From the NCBI GenBank assembly GCA_039090855.1, contig CM076991.1, positions 72,357,349 through 72,421,348 of the forward strand: a stretch of 64,000 bases of DNA. Reading direction: 5' to 3'. The stretch comes from Macrothele yani (taxonomy: Eukaryota > Arthropoda > Arachnida > Araneae > Macrothelidae). Shown here piece after piece: positions 46,871-59,726 of this stretch; the first letter of the stretch is position 1, and every line of letters begins with the position of its first letter. The notes under the pieces were generated by a model, which saw only the letters and a program-made list of their open reading frames with translations, did no database searches and was not told where the DNA came from. Position numbers and translations under genes: made by a program.

Positions 46871-48530
46871 AAAGTTGATTAAAAGGTGTTAATGTTTGAT
46901 TTACAAAATAAACATTATTTTGCATCCAAAATTTAAGTTTGACCCCTGCAGATCTCTAAAACATACATATAAATTAAGCAACTTTCATATCTCATTGGAC
47001 CAACAGATGTAAAATTTGCCCATTCTATTTTTTTTATACAAAGGAGCTGTAGGGACTTATGCTCATGTCAAGGGAGCAGTGGACAAAAAGTTTAAAAAGG
47101 GCTAGTCTGCGTCATACCACACATCCTTTACACAGTGCATTGATTTTAATGTTTTCTCTGTATTTCTTAAGTTTCTTCTGTGTTTCACTTGAACTGAAAT
47201 GATCTTCCAAGAATTTTTGGACCCAGGCTTGATAATTTCCAATAAGTCTAATGCAGAAATACCCTACTGAACAGCACAATTTTTTTAATCTTTATTTTAC
47301 TATGAATAAAGAAAACTGATTGGTGGAAATCACATGATGCATACATAGCACCAAGCACTTATAAGGCTGTCATTAATAGAAATGAAAGCCCTTATGGAAG
47401 TATTTTGTTAACTGAACCCACTTATAAATGTTCCAATCACTATTTATATATTCTTTAACAACATTTTATGTTGTAAAAGAATATATAAACAACATATTGG
47501 TAATCTGTAGCAACAGTTGTACAAAATGGTTCATGTTTATGAATGTTGTACAGAAAAAAGTAATTTCACACATTTTCATTTTTTTTTATTTTTACTATGC
47601 TTTGAAAAAAAAAACCATTCAGAAACAGTACATGTTTACATTACCATCACCACAACAATGTAATTTCCCTTTCAATATTTTTGCAAATTACAAAAAACTG
47701 ATTTTACATTATGAATAATTCTATTCAGAAAAATTTTATTCTGTTTATGCAAAAATAAAATTAAGACAAGTACATATTCATACATTGTACAATATAACAA
47801 ATTTTCACTAAAAATGATGTTTTAGAATTTTTTTAGAATACTGCAAAGAAGCAAACTGCTCAGTTCTTCCAAAATGTCATTGCTACTAATGTAAAGCAAA
47901 AAAGATTCATTTTTGCCACTGCAAAAAAAAAGTAACACGATTATTGCAGTACCATGCCAGATGTCAACTACAGCCTTAACACAAATGTTAGCACAACATA
48001 AAATTTAGTAACAATGTAAAGCTATTTATCTCTGTTCATATAACTTCATAATGAAAAATAAAAATTGGCTTGTCTTAAGATCTTGAAGGTACAATCCATT
48101 GTTATTAGATTCATTCATGCTTAATCCAGCTTTGAAATGAGTGTATTTCTTTTCCTTACAAGATTTTACAGCTTGAAGAAAGTTGTGATAATTTTTTCCA
48201 CAAGGAAAGTAAAATTTGCTACTGAGTGCTTGCATTTCTTTACTTTTTTTTTTTAATGTAACCTAGTGGCATCAAAAATAGATTTAAGGTTACCGGTAGT
48301 ACTCTCACAAAATCACTTAAAGGCACAGTTTGGTTTAAATTTGTTTTGCAAGGAACTTCTGATAATCCTACTCATTTTAAATAGGATTGTCTGAAGTGCA
48401 CTATTAGAGTATACACACTGAAAAAAGAAATTGTAGTAGTGTACACACTAATGTGGATAATTCTGACCACATTTTACACTCAAAACTTCAATTTGAGCTC
48501 CGAGGCCAAGTCGTGAGAGGCTTGAGCATG
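46871..48530. other. No recognisable feature
   Basis: AT-rich, with short random open frames on both strands and no repeat or RNA gene I can identify. Confidence 0.5.
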
Positions 48531-48539
48531 TGGGGATAA

Positions 48540-48665
48540 TCCTCTAAGTTAAACTAAAACTGGTATGTTTGCCTATAGTGCTGGTTTTGATCCTTTCCTG
48601 GAACCAGTGGCCTTAAATTAAGGATGGGAACTTTTGGACTTGGATGCTATTTGGAGTTACCGAAC
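48540..48665 (+). mobile_element. Degenerate SINE remnant
   Basis: TTTCCTGGAACCAGTGGCCT followed by TAAATTAAGGATGGGAAC matches the SINE body (CCCTGGAACCAGTGACCCTA...) with several changes. The tRNA-like head is not recognisable. Confidence 0.55.
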
Positions 48666-49059
48666 TGAAGCTTTGTTTTGGTTGTGTGTATTAGAAGTAC
48701 AATATATTGCAACACAAAATTTTCCTTTGCTTGTATAAAAGTTATGATGCTGAAAGGTAAGGATTTTGTGTATGCTGCTGTTTATGATACATTGAGAAAA
48801 CAGGTGTTCTTAAATTTCAAGATAATTAGTGATGTCTGTTTGAATTATAAGTACCAGTTACCACAGTACAAAATATTTCATAATTTCCAAATTAATAAAT
48901 AGGAACTGTACACCAACTATACTCAAAATAGTATAACTATACTAATGATCTGAATTTCTTGGCATAGAATAGAAATAAAAGTTTTCAAGCTTTTGCACAT
49001 CAACCAGATGGCTTTTTTAAGGAAGATAGGCGACCTTTCTTGAAAACGAGGCAGATGTT

Positions 49060-49340
49060 TATGCCATCCTACTACAATATCCGGACGGCTCCAAGTGATA
49101 CTACATCGGAATGACCAAACATTCATTCAGAATTAGACTCAATGAACAGAAAAGAGACACAAAGGATAGAAAAGTAACCACTGCCCTGTCCAGAAGCCAA
49201 GCTCAAGCCCACTGATCCTATGTGGGATGACATAAAAAAATAGCTTTAGACTCCATGCATAAATCTACAGTTTGTGAAAACTTGGAGATCATTACCAACA
49301 GTGAGGCTTGCAATGATAGTCTCTAGAATTACCACGAGTT
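49060..49340 (+). pseudogene. PLE GIY-YIG domain remnant
   Basis: The frame reads YYIGMTKHSFRIRLNEQKRD from 49099, the YIG half of the domain with the R-x3-R-x2-E pattern, then TTALSRSQAQAH. A shifted stretch follows: KIALDSMHKSTVCENLEIITN. A stop lies just before YYIG. The domain belongs to a different PLE lineage from the copy at 44258. Confidence 0.65.
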
Positions 49341-50778
49341 TGGAACCAGTTAGTCAAATAATGCTATTTCTTCCACAATATCATGTGCCCAACCAGGGTT
49401 TAAGCTGGCTCAAAAAATGTAGCAAAAATGCTAAAATGTGGGAAAAAGTTGTAGCAAAATGCTAAAGAAAGTTAGCCGCTTTTGTCACTCGAAAAATTGT
49501 AATATCAAATGAATTGTTTGCTCCAACAATGCCTTGGACAGCAGTGGAAAACTAATTAGCTTGGAAGATACCAACATATTTAAAAGAAAACTGTATTGGG
49601 CAGTGTAAGTTGATATACAGCTCCTAACAGGATAAGGATTTTTTTTTTTTCTAAAATCATGATTAAATAAGCATAAAATCCAAATCTGAAATTTGATTTT
49701 GTGAGTTATTGTCTTTGCATGAATGATTTGATTAATGACCAGTATGAATTGAATAAGTAAAATGCCGATACTGTTACTATTAATAAAACCTAAATTGATT
49801 GAGGTTTTAATCGCCCTAAATGTTTGATGCTTCAATCGAACTTCTTCTATGTAGGAAATTTTTTTGATTAGTTAGCAGCCATGCACAAAAACAAATATAT
49901 GAAAATAATTGGAAGTTGGGAACTTTCACTTAATTTATCACTTGCCAGGGCATTGCTTTTTCTTGCTGCAATGCCACAGTTTGCAATTCAAATATGGTAT
50001 TTTATCCCTCCAGTTAACTTCCACTAATTTGTAAAGGGAACACCATTTTTGCACAAGTTGCTCGGAAGGTATATTAGATTCAGTAGCAGTTTTACTTTTT
50101 AAAAAACAAAATACACACATTCCTTTTCAGTTGTTTTATCGGCACTGTTTTCGCAATCTTTGAGTTTCTTAATAATGAATTTATCCATTTTAATGTGGCA
50201 CAGTGTATGATGGACGGCGCCGTGAGTGGCGAGAGCAACCCCTAGCTTGCACTTGTCTTTTCTAATATGTGTTCCTTTTCTATATAAGTTTGAAAGGTCA
50301 CTCTGGTCACGAATGCAGGGGTTGTTCATGGCCTTGGGGGTGGGAGTGAAGCCGTAGACATCGCAGTTGACTTGTATGGGGGATGGGGTCTAATCCCTCT
50401 AGCCTCTTACCCTGCCAGCCTACCACACCCTTTATGGAGTGCTCTAGAGTGTATGTAGGGGTGGGGAGTGATTTAACAGGTGCTGTAGGGACACGGTAGG
50501 AACATATTATACCTTAAGGATTAAGATAATAACAGTGGAGTGCAAATCGTTACCAGAATTTCGAAAACTAGTTTCCACAAAAACAGAATAGCTGGAGTAG
50601 AATCTGCTGTTGGGTTAATATTTAAACAGCGGGTGCAATTTTGCTACAGACACAAGTTTTTTTTTCTCGCATTTTAGATCAACTCATCTCATTGCACAAA
50701 AATAGCGACCATAGCTTTAACACTGTGCCCAACCAACATGACTCCTCGTTTCTTCAAATGAATAATCACATTTGCATC
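49341..50778. other. No recognisable feature inside PLE 2
   Basis: Possibly the 3' non-coding part of the truncated PLE or an older insertion. Short open frames only. A G-rich patch at about 50330-50480 is not tRNA-like. Confidence 0.4.
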
Positions 50779-50780
50779 TA

Positions 50781-52141
50781 CACTGTTGGCCACCCAAAAT
50801 GCAACACCAAGAAGGACACGAGATAGCAAAGCCAGATTTACTGGACACATAACAACAGATACAAAGATGTAACGATTGAGCTTACAGGACCGTGCGACTT
50901 GCGGAACACACAGACATCAATAGTTCGTGTGGCCCCCACGCCGTGTCATCGAATGAAAGTGGCTTTGTATGTGGGATTGGGGTATGTCGGTCCAGGCTGC
51001 TTCCACACGTTGCCACAGTTCATCAGGCATAGCCGCGGGTGGTGCTTGCCAGGCCACTCGGTTGCCGATAAGCAACCAGACGTGTTCGATGGGCGACATA
51101 TCAGGAGAACAGGCGGGCCACGGCAGTAGTGACACCTGGTGGTCCGTGAAGAATTGCTGCACGATGCGCGCCACGTGCGGGCACGCATTGTCCTGTTGAA
51201 ACATGGCCGCTGGCAGGTAAGGGAGGACTACAGGCTCCAAAACGTCGGAGATGTAGCGGTGGCTGTTGAGTGTACCAGCGATGCGTACCAGAGGGGTGCG
51301 GGTGTCATATCCAATTGCGCCCCAAACCATAACGTCAGGCGACGGACCGGTATGGCGATGCATAATGCAGGCATCATACAGCCTTTTGCCACGGTGCGGC
51401 CACATGCAGATTTGACCATCGTGGTGCTGCAGGCAGAAGCGGGATTCGTCAGAGAAGACAGTGTCTTGCCATTCCGTAGTCCAAGTGTGGTGTTCAATGG
51501 CCCACTGCCACTGCACCCTCCGGTAGTGTGATGTCAATGGTAATCATAGCAATGGGCGCCGTGCGACAAGTCCCCGCTCCTGCAGATGACGTCCAACGGT
51601 AAGTGCTGACACAGGTTGTTGCGCAACACACACGAATTCCTGCGTTAACGTTCGTGATGTGGCGGTGCAAGCCGTCAATGCCCGCCGCACAACATGCCAG
51701 TCCTCTCGTTTGGTGGTGTGCCGCGGCAATCGCTCACGTCAGTCCGTCCATCCCTCCTGCACCCACCAAATCCATACTCTCCTCACTGTGGCTGGATGTC
51801 GTCCTACATGGGTGTCGATGTCTCGGTACGATAAACCACTGTCGCGATAAGCCACTATTCGTCCTCTGTCAAACTCCGAAACGTGCTGGAATGACTGCCG
51901 TATTCTGCGATGAGGCATCAGGAAGCTTCCCACGCACAGGTCCGGCAGCACAACACACTTCCACCCAGCCTTCTGTGCACCCTTCTTATAGTGCTTCTCA
52001 GTGGCGTGCCGGGCGCACATGATTTGCATATGCCCTGCAATTCTAATCGTTTGCATATCCTCTCACGGGCGACGCATGCTGCAAATTTTAGGCCAGTCGG
52101 ATGCTTGCTTCTTGGTGTTGCATTTTGGGTGGCCAGCAGTG
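50781..52141 (-). mobile_element. Tc1-type DNA transposon 3
   Basis: Long, nearly perfect inverted ends (about 34 bp) start CACTGTTGGCCACCCAAAAT at 50781; the complement of CACTGCTGGCCACCC ends at 52141. TA lies on each side (50779-50780, 52142-52143). At 1361 bp with one transposase it is an almost complete copy. Confidence 0.93.
50917..51918 (-). pseudogene. Tc1-type transposase 3, two in-frame stops
   Basis: From the ATG at 51918 one frame of 333 codons runs to the end: MPHRRIRQSFQHVSEFDRGR (helix-turn-helix), a second DNA-binding part, FSDESRFCLQHHDG (first Asp), MFQQDNACPHVA (second Asp) and SPDMSPIEHVW (Glu). I count 34 residues between the last two, so DD34E. Only two in-frame stops (after EGWTD near 51739 and after ARRPLL near 51544) interrupt it, with no frameshift. 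All catalytic residues are kept, so this is the best-preserved DNA transposase of the window. Confidence 0.88.
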
Positions 52142-52379
52142 TATTAATTTATCATCTAGTCAAGTCACTGCATTCAAATTGTTGAAGTGGTTGGTGGATT
52201 TTTATGGTGCAAGGCCTATGTTTGGCCAAAGAGTGCCAAATTGTTGAAGTGTTCTATCATTCAGCTGGCTTGTCTACCTTCCTTGAAAAAGACAAAAGTG
52301 TGAAATCTTGAAAACTTTTGCTTTCTATTCTATGTCAAGAAATTCAGATCTTTAGTACAGTTATACTATTTTGAATTTC

Positions 52380-55300
52380 CAAATAGTTGAACAGGAAATG
52401 TTTCTTAAAAAAGCACATTGTGGGTGGAAAATTGAAGTGTTTCCCTTGCAGAAGAAAGGGGAAGTGGAGAGGTGAAGCATGAAGCTCAGAGCATATTGAT
52501 CACTTATATTTGAACAGGGAGAAACCTTTTGAATCAATTTTCAGGCAGGCTAATTTTTCTTTTTAAATTAAAGTTCGCACTGAAATGTAATTCTAAAGAG
52601 GAAAACTGGATTATTCACTAGAAAACAATTGCTATTCATATGTAAACCACTTCAAAAAATACCATCTAATCAGATGAAAGCTGAAGCACCCAAAGTAAAA
52701 AATATTGAAAAGATTCACTGTTACTTTAGACTTGTTTTTTAATTGCTTATACTGAAAATCTCTACATAAAGCAGCACCAATACAATAAAAAAGGAGCAAA
52801 GAGAATGATTAACAATATAAAAAAACAATATTGTTTGCTGCTAAGGAATAGAGTATTTCAAAAAATAGTGTTACTTCTAGATATGTCTTTATGAATCATA
52901 AATGGTAGTTGCATGTACTTTATCTGCTACTTAATATTGATAGTGGCATCAGATGTAAAGTAATCATGAAGATAATTGTGTACAAAGGCTGAGATTCCTG
53001 ATAATGACAAAATAAATGTATGAGATACTGCTTTTTTGCAATATCCATCTATATTTTCTTTTCTACATTTTATAGCTTGAAAGTTTTAAGATTATACATT
53101 AAGTAAACACATTCTACTTGTGAAACTAAAGAAATCAGCATTTTAGGTATTTCATTTGATTTGTTTTTAAATGTGTGTGATGCGCGAGTGTACTATGTAA
53201 TAATGAATGAATGATGTAACAAAATGATCTTATAAGAAATGCACGTAAACAAAAAAAAAATTAACTCTAGTTTATTAATTGGCTTATGTGCACCCACATT
53301 TTCATTAGTTAAAAGAGAGTCATTGTAATCTCAGAAATATCATTACATGCACGCATGAAAGTAGGTGTTGCACATAAACAAATTACACTTCTGTTTAGGA
53401 ACATTGTTTCAGAGCAGCCACATTTCCCATGTCTCAAAAATGACTAGACTGATTCTTCATTCACAGCAAAGTATCTTGGGCTGATCCTTACTGAATTAGC
53501 ACAAAATTTGATCTCTTTATCCACACATTATATTCTGCATTAATAAAGATGTAGAAAATAAATCCCGTGTTGGTTGTCATGCTGTCTTACAAATGTGTGT
53601 GTGTGGGGGGGGGGGGAGTGCACCACACACTACCTTCTGATAGCTGTTTAAGTCTGTGTGCGCAGGTTGACAGACAAGGCAATTAACACATCAATATCTA
53701 TCGGAAAAACTCAGGACGTGCTGGAAAAGAACGGGTGTAAAACTGGTGCTTTTGAGTCTACTTACATTGAGATTTACACAAATATATGTGATATTGGTAT
53801 TCTTGTTTGTTTCTAATAAAAAGGTGAGTATAGTTGGCTTCAGTCAGAACAAATGACATGATACAACCTTGGCTGTAACAATTATCATGCACTATATTAA
53901 CATAAGCTTTTGAACATTTTTAGGAAAAACCATGAACTAACTGTTGATCTATGACAACTTTTTTCAAAAAGAATCACACAAATTAAAAGAAGTTAAAACA
54001 ATATACATATATACAATGAAAAAGAAGTTAAATTATATACATATAAAAAAATTAGACTAAAAATAGTCCTAGAAAGATGATATTCAGCAATGCTTGAAAA
54101 GATAAATAATTAGTATAAAATACCAAAACCTTATCCAATCATGACTGAACAGTTAAAATTTGCAGTGGAAAAGGATAAAACATTCAGCACTTAAACATCA
54201 GTTTTCCATAATGATTCCTGCACAGCTAGACATAATGTGAAAAACTGTGCAATTTATTGGCATTTGCACTAATTTAGATTGGAAAATACACAATAAAATT
54301 TAGCAATGATAACGACCATGTCGCTTAGGAAAAGCATTAGATTTAGAATATTTTACACATATTAAGTAAACAATTTAAATGTTAATACAAATATGTTAAC
54401 ACCCCCTACACACATACACACAGTTGTCCAGCTGAACTCAAGGAAGCTTCATAGTACTTGAAAAAAGTCTTATGTAGTCATGAAGCAAGACAAGCTTATA
54501 TAAACCAAGCGAAGTTTTTGCTTAAGGGAAATAACCAAAATCCTTTCAAATTTTTTTTAACCTGGCCTTAATCATGCTGTTCTTTGGACTATGCTCATAC
54601 ACAACCAGTACAGAGAAGTCCCAATCTAAACAGGGTTTGTGGCATATGCGACACATTCCACACAGATGACCAGTTATTGCAAGAAAACTGCCATTGTCAT
54701 GCAAAACATAGGTCAACCCAAATAAGTATGCTACAGCTTAAAATGGCAGTAAAAAAAATTAATCAAGCCAAGTACAATGAAAACTTTGGCATCATAGACC
54801 AGCCTCTCTCCCTCTATTTTTTTTTCTCTCAATCAACTGGCAATGAACAGTAATGGTTGCTGTGCATTTTCTTGCACAGCCTGATAAAGAAACCTGACAT
54901 TCAAATGAAAAGATATGGAAAAACCATGCACATCAAAACTACATGCAATTGCTTTATGTCCATTTATTTGCCAGTAGCATAAAAATTTCATCGATACTGG
55001 CAATAAGATGCAAGGTGGGGCAAGTACACCACCTTACATTGTGGAATTTTGAAATAATTTAGCTTTTTAATATGTATTTAACAATCTACATAAAACAAAA
55101 ATTCTACATAAGGAAAAAAACAAAACAAAAACAAACCCAATTACATGCAGCTCCTAAAAGTTTTAATCTAAGGATGAGTTACATGAATAATATCTTTCTT
55201 TAAACTCTTTAATCACTGATTGTTGATTTGTATATTTTATTAATTTTGGATACAATTTAGTATTAATAGATAAAAACAAGAATATTTATATGCAAAATGC

Positions 55301-55455
55301 CAATCACAACAATCAACTTCATTGCAATGAAAAATATTTGCACACCTCCAAGAGAGATTTGTTAAAATTATATATATGGAGTCCAAAGAAAGGATCTGTC
55401 TTTAAAGGTGGAGATCCTTTAAGACAAAGAATTTTGTTTTTAAAGACAGAGATCC
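52380..55455. other. Non-coding stretch; one GT/G microsatellite
   Basis: A GTGTGTGT...GGGGGG run lies at about 53594-53618. Otherwise AT-rich with no recognisable gene, SINE or RNA. Confidence 0.5.
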
Positions 55456-55464
55456 TTTGGTCTG

Positions 55465-55662
55465 TTGTGGTGTACATACCTCATACCTGTGCCTACTTCC
55501 TCAGGTGACAAATGTTATACTGGCAGCACTTTTCATTCAGTCAACTGCAGAATTATGGAACATAAAAAGGATGTCAGAAAAAGCCTCCCTACTTCTACCC
55601 CTGTCTCACCATTTAGGAACAGCATCAAAAGGACTGCACCTTTCTCAAACGAATTCTTCTAA
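55465..55662 (+). pseudogene. PLE GIY-YIG domain fragment 3
   Basis: The 65-codon frame reads CTYLIPVPTSSGDKCYTGST, then NCRIMEHKKDVRK. The Y-x-I position, the DKCYxGST block and the R-x2-EHKKD ending are those of Penelope-type GIY-YIG endonucleases. No RT or pLTR is seen nearby, so this is an isolated remnant of a third PLE. Confidence 0.65.
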
Positions 55663-55691
55663 GCAAAAACTCTTAATTCAGACGCACCTTT

Positions 55692-55887
55692 CAACATTCC
55701 GATTATTTGGAAATTTCTACTGGCAACAGTTGCAGAAACAACATCCACCACGTGAACACTTGCTACCATTGTGCCCAAAGCTGATATTTCAACATTCCGA
55801 TTATTTGGAAATCTCTACTGGCAACAATTACAGAAACAACATCTACCACGTGAACATTTGCTACCATTGTGCTCAAAGCTGATATTC
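55692..55887. repeat. Tandem duplication, 98-bp unit x2
   Basis: CAACATTCCGATTATTTGGA starts at 55692 and again at 55790. The copies differ at a handful of bases. It follows directly on the PLE fragment and may be part of it. Confidence 0.85.
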
Positions 55888-56190
55888 AGCTGAAAGATCT
55901 AAATTTTAATGTAAATTGCTTAATATATCATAAGCGTGAAATTTCCCTTCATTATTGAATTAATTCTATTATGTGAAATGGTTTTTCTGCTGTTTCAGTC
56001 TGTCATTTGAACAGAATGTTACCTTCCTCGGTCTGAAATATGTCCAACTCGCTTTAATGTGGCCACCTTACTATGGTAGTTAAATACATTTAAAAATGAA
56101 AAACTAAGATTTCTTTAAGTGGATGACACTTCTCCAAAAACTTTAGTATTAATTAGCTACAAGCTCCATTGATCCCAGAGTACTGCACAC

Positions 56191-58636
56191 TAGGGATGGG
56201 CAATATTTGCAAAAGTATCGATACCGATATCTCTTGATATTTCTGAGACCGATATATTGAATCGAAAATATCGGTATTGAAAGATCAATATATCGGATCG
56301 ATTTTTCGATATTTTTCAATACTTCTGATCTCAATACGACTGATATTCCGGTTTATTTACGACTGATATTCCGGTTTATACTGCCTCAGGGTTATCACTG
56401 AATCCGATCCGATCTGATGTTGTGCTAAGTCTTGGCTGTTGGGAACTTGTTGGAACTAATTGGCTGTTAGCCAAAGCGAGCTGTTGGCTTGTTCGCACAA
56501 ATCTCAGCCAGCACTAATTAAATAAAGCTTCTGTGCGGCACCATTTGCAAATCTGTATTGCTTTATTGAATGCAGTGTCAAAGTGTGTATAAATAAATAC
56601 ACATAAACTATTCCGTACAGAGTTATCCGAAAATGATAGAAGTGTATAACTTATGTCACAAGGAATTTTCATAGCAATTTTTTCTTTCTAAAACACGAAA
56701 TTTATACTCTAGTTCCAGGGTTCTTAAAATGAGAGCTGCTTCCTCCTGCTAAAAGGGAGCAATTTTATTTGTCATTTATTATTACATTTTATAGCTTAAA
56801 ACTATCTTTATGCAAGATTGCAGCTCTCAAGCTGTATTTTTAGTGGTATGAAAAACACGTAAAATATTGTTTTTCAGATCCTAAAATAAAAAATATATAT
56901 ACCAGAAAGTTTTGATGCAAAAATAAATAAATAAATCATGCAACAGAAGTGTGCTTGTAATCTGCAGAAATGCTGAATATACTTTCCTAAACCCAAAAGT
57001 GATTTTCTTGTTTCATGTGTGGGCATTGCTCGACGAGCATGGATATGGTTTCTGCCAAGAAGTTTCCAAAAATCCTAGTTGCAAAGGAATGTTTTCATGA
57101 GTTTTTCATAAATGTGAGATTATGAGAAATATGTATTTCCAACATTTCGAGGAAAGGTAAGTTGAAGCTTCAGTATGGCATAAATGACAAAACAAACGTA
57201 CTTATTAATCCCAGCAGACTGGAATCTTAACCATCAATTAACATGGAAATAACTGAATTATAGAAAGAATAACTTTTTTTATTGGCATGCAAATGTCAAA
57301 GTTAACATTATATCAGCTTGCAAGGAAATGTTATGGAAAAAAATCTTAAAAAAAACTTTGTTATTGTAATTTTTAGAGCATTTTGTATACATTTATATTT
57401 TTCAGAAGGTGTGAACAATGGTTTGCTATTTTTTTATAGTTTAAGACAGAACACAATGTTAATGGAGTATACAGATATAATTACTTCCATGGTGTAAGCT
57501 AAAATAGTTCCCATGGCATAAGCAAAAAAAATTTAAAGTGCTTATAATATGTTCACAAGTGACATTTTTATTAAAAACAGTAATTAGAGTACGAATAATT
57601 TGTGATGGCCTTTTCATAGAAGGCAATTATTTTTCCAGAAAGATATTTAAAAAAATGCTAATGATTATTTTTAGTCCTCTGTTAAAAATCGATCATAAAA
57701 ATAAAATCATAAAAAATATAATCCAAATTGATCAAGCATATATTTACTAATTAATGTATCAAAGCCTGTCTCTCCTAGATAACATAAAAACGAATGGACA
57801 GTCAGAGGAAATACTATAAGTGTGGGAAAATCAGCAGATCAAGACGAAAGTTAATTATGCTCATATTTTTACCAGATTATTTAATTACTTCAGGAAGTTT
57901 CACTATGTATTAACAAGATAATTATCAAATGATGATAAAAAAAATTACATCTGATATATACATAGCCTGAATTACAACAAACTTTATACTACATAACTTG
58001 TAAGACATCAAGAAAACTCTCGAAAAGCTGTTTTGCATTTCCTTAGCCAGCTGTTAAGATCTACGTACTTTACCAAAAAAAAAAAAAAATAAAAAAAATG
58101 CTTATCTTCAACTTCAAATTGAGTGACATTGGTATGTATTTAATTTTGGTCAAAGTGCCAGTTTACTTAACTTCAAACATAATACTCATAGGCAAAAGAA
58201 CAATCTGCTATCGACCGTTCTTTAAATTTCTTTTCTAGGTGCCTACTGTCAACTAATAGTTAAAATTTTCAACCATGGAGGTTTTCAACACAGCAGGCAT
58301 TTTTCCTTGTAGAGTTCTAGAAATCAGAAGGTGACATAATATCATGTGAATCTCGATAATGAGATCGCAGTTTGATAGTCCTCAAGCAACATAATTTTCG
58401 TGACATGCCAGAGGAAAGAACACAGATTTCATTCCACAAGTGAAATCACCATCGGCCATACGCTGATATATTGAATATCAAACACCAATACCAATATATT
58501 GAATATCGCACCGATATATCAAAAACCGATATATTGATTTTCTGATATATCGAAACTTCGATATCAATACTATATATCGAAATATCGGGCGAAAATATCG
58601 ATATTTCGATATATTGATAAATATCGCCCATCCCTA
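56191..58636. mobile_element. Non-autonomous hAT-type element, 2.4 kb
   Basis: The 8-bp direct repeat CTGCACAC lies at 56183-56190 and 58637-58644. The ends read TAGGGATGGGCAATATTT and, inverted, TAGGGATGGGCGATATTT. The subterminal 150-200 bp on each side are packed with ATCGATA/TATATCG motifs, possible transposase-binding repeats. The interior is AT-rich without a credible transposase; the longest frame is about 70 codons. Confidence 0.9.
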
Positions 58637-58639
58637 CTG

Positions 58640-58905
58640 CACACATGCATTTGGAGTGTACACCTAAATCAAGTTTGCCTGATTATTAAATTTATAGCAG
58701 CAGTCTGCCCAATTATTAACTTGGCACTAACTGATTATTTTGGTTGCTTTGTCTGCAGGTGAGGAAATTGGTATCTTTGCATTTTTTTTTAATTTCTTTT
58801 ACCAGCCCTTTGAGAGTCACTACTACCACGAGCTGCCTAGTTTCGTCCTACCTCTTGCAGTTTAATCACTCTGTAAGTACGGTCACCGAATGCAGTGATG
58901 AAAAG
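58640..58905. other. No recognisable feature
   Basis: AT-rich spacer between the hAT element and the minisatellite. Confidence 0.5.
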
Positions 58906-58913
58906 TTGCAAAA

Positions 58914-59090
58914 CCATTTTTGGAGCAGCAAAATGCATTTTTGGAGCAGGTAAAATACATTTTTGGAGCAGGTAAAATATATTTTCAGAGCAGGTAAAAT
59001 ACATTTTTGGAGCAGCAAAATGTGTTTTTGGAGCAGATAAAATACATTTTTGGTGTAAGAAAACATTTTTTAGAGCAGGTAAAATATCAG
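58914..59090. repeat. 22-bp minisatellite
   Basis: About eight variants of CATTTTTGGAGCAGGTAAAATA. The repetitive minus-strand open frames here derive from it. Confidence 0.9.
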
Positions 59091-59605
59091 TAGATAGAAC
59101 AAACTCAAACAAAAAATGTTTCGGAAATAGATGCACCCTACTCAAATTTAAAACATCATGCATTGAAATACACACACATATATGCTAATATTTTAGTTTT
59201 TAAATAGATCAAAAAATTCGTAACCATAGCAGGATTCCATTATTAATCAACTTTTTTTTTAATTTCAATATTTAATTGCTCACTTCTATTCTTTTCTAAT
59301 TTTTTTAAGATAGTTAGCAATGTTTCGTTTTGCTTTTAATAATATCTATCCACTTTCTATTGCATTCATGTCTTTTTTTTTATGCCACATTCAATGTTTA
59401 TCTCAGCATCGTTTAACATTTTATGAGAGAATCCAACTGCTGCAAATGTTCAGCTTCTTCCCATTTCAAATCACCTTGTGAACATTCAATTTCTTCTCTT
59501 TTTTTGCTTGTTTTGCTGCATTTTTCCAGCACTAATCTGCTCTTGATATTTTTTCCAGGATTCTTTATAAGCTGAAGAATCCTATATATTATATATATAT
59601 AAGCC

Positions 59606-59683
59606 ATTATGGAGGAAACTTGAGGAGACCTTCGTCCAGCAGTGGATTGATAATGGTTGACAATGATGATGATGATGATGATC
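59606..59683 (+). mobile_element. RTE 3'-end fragment
   Basis: GGAGGAAACTTGAGGAGACC and the GATGATGATG tail match the 3' end of the RTE at 31970-32040. It is flanked by similar GAAGAATC...AAGCCATT sequences (about 59573-59607 and 59686-59725), a probable target duplication in TA-rich sequence. Confidence 0.85.
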
Positions 59684-59726
59684 AGAAGAATCATATATAT
59701 ATACATTCTATATTATAAGCCATTCG

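Larger units (their letters stand above)
48923..52374 (+). mobile_element. 5'-truncated Penelope-like element 2
   Basis: The left end (48923-49015) is inverted relative to the right end (52285-52374): TTTCTTGGCATAGAATAGAA against TTCTATTCTATGTCAAGAAA. Directly after the inverted piece comes GIY-YIG coding sequence, so the element is truncated into its ORF. A Tc1-type transposon (50781-52141) sits near its 3' end. No hammerhead core is visible in the remaining terminal sequence. Confidence 0.7.

Noticed and set aside
52190..52374. Hammerhead in the right end of PLE 2
   Set aside because: I looked for CTGATGA and GAAA with a stem II between them on both strands and did not find a complete core.
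58866..59175. Repetitive minus-strand open frames
   Set aside because: They are translations of the 22-bp minisatellite.
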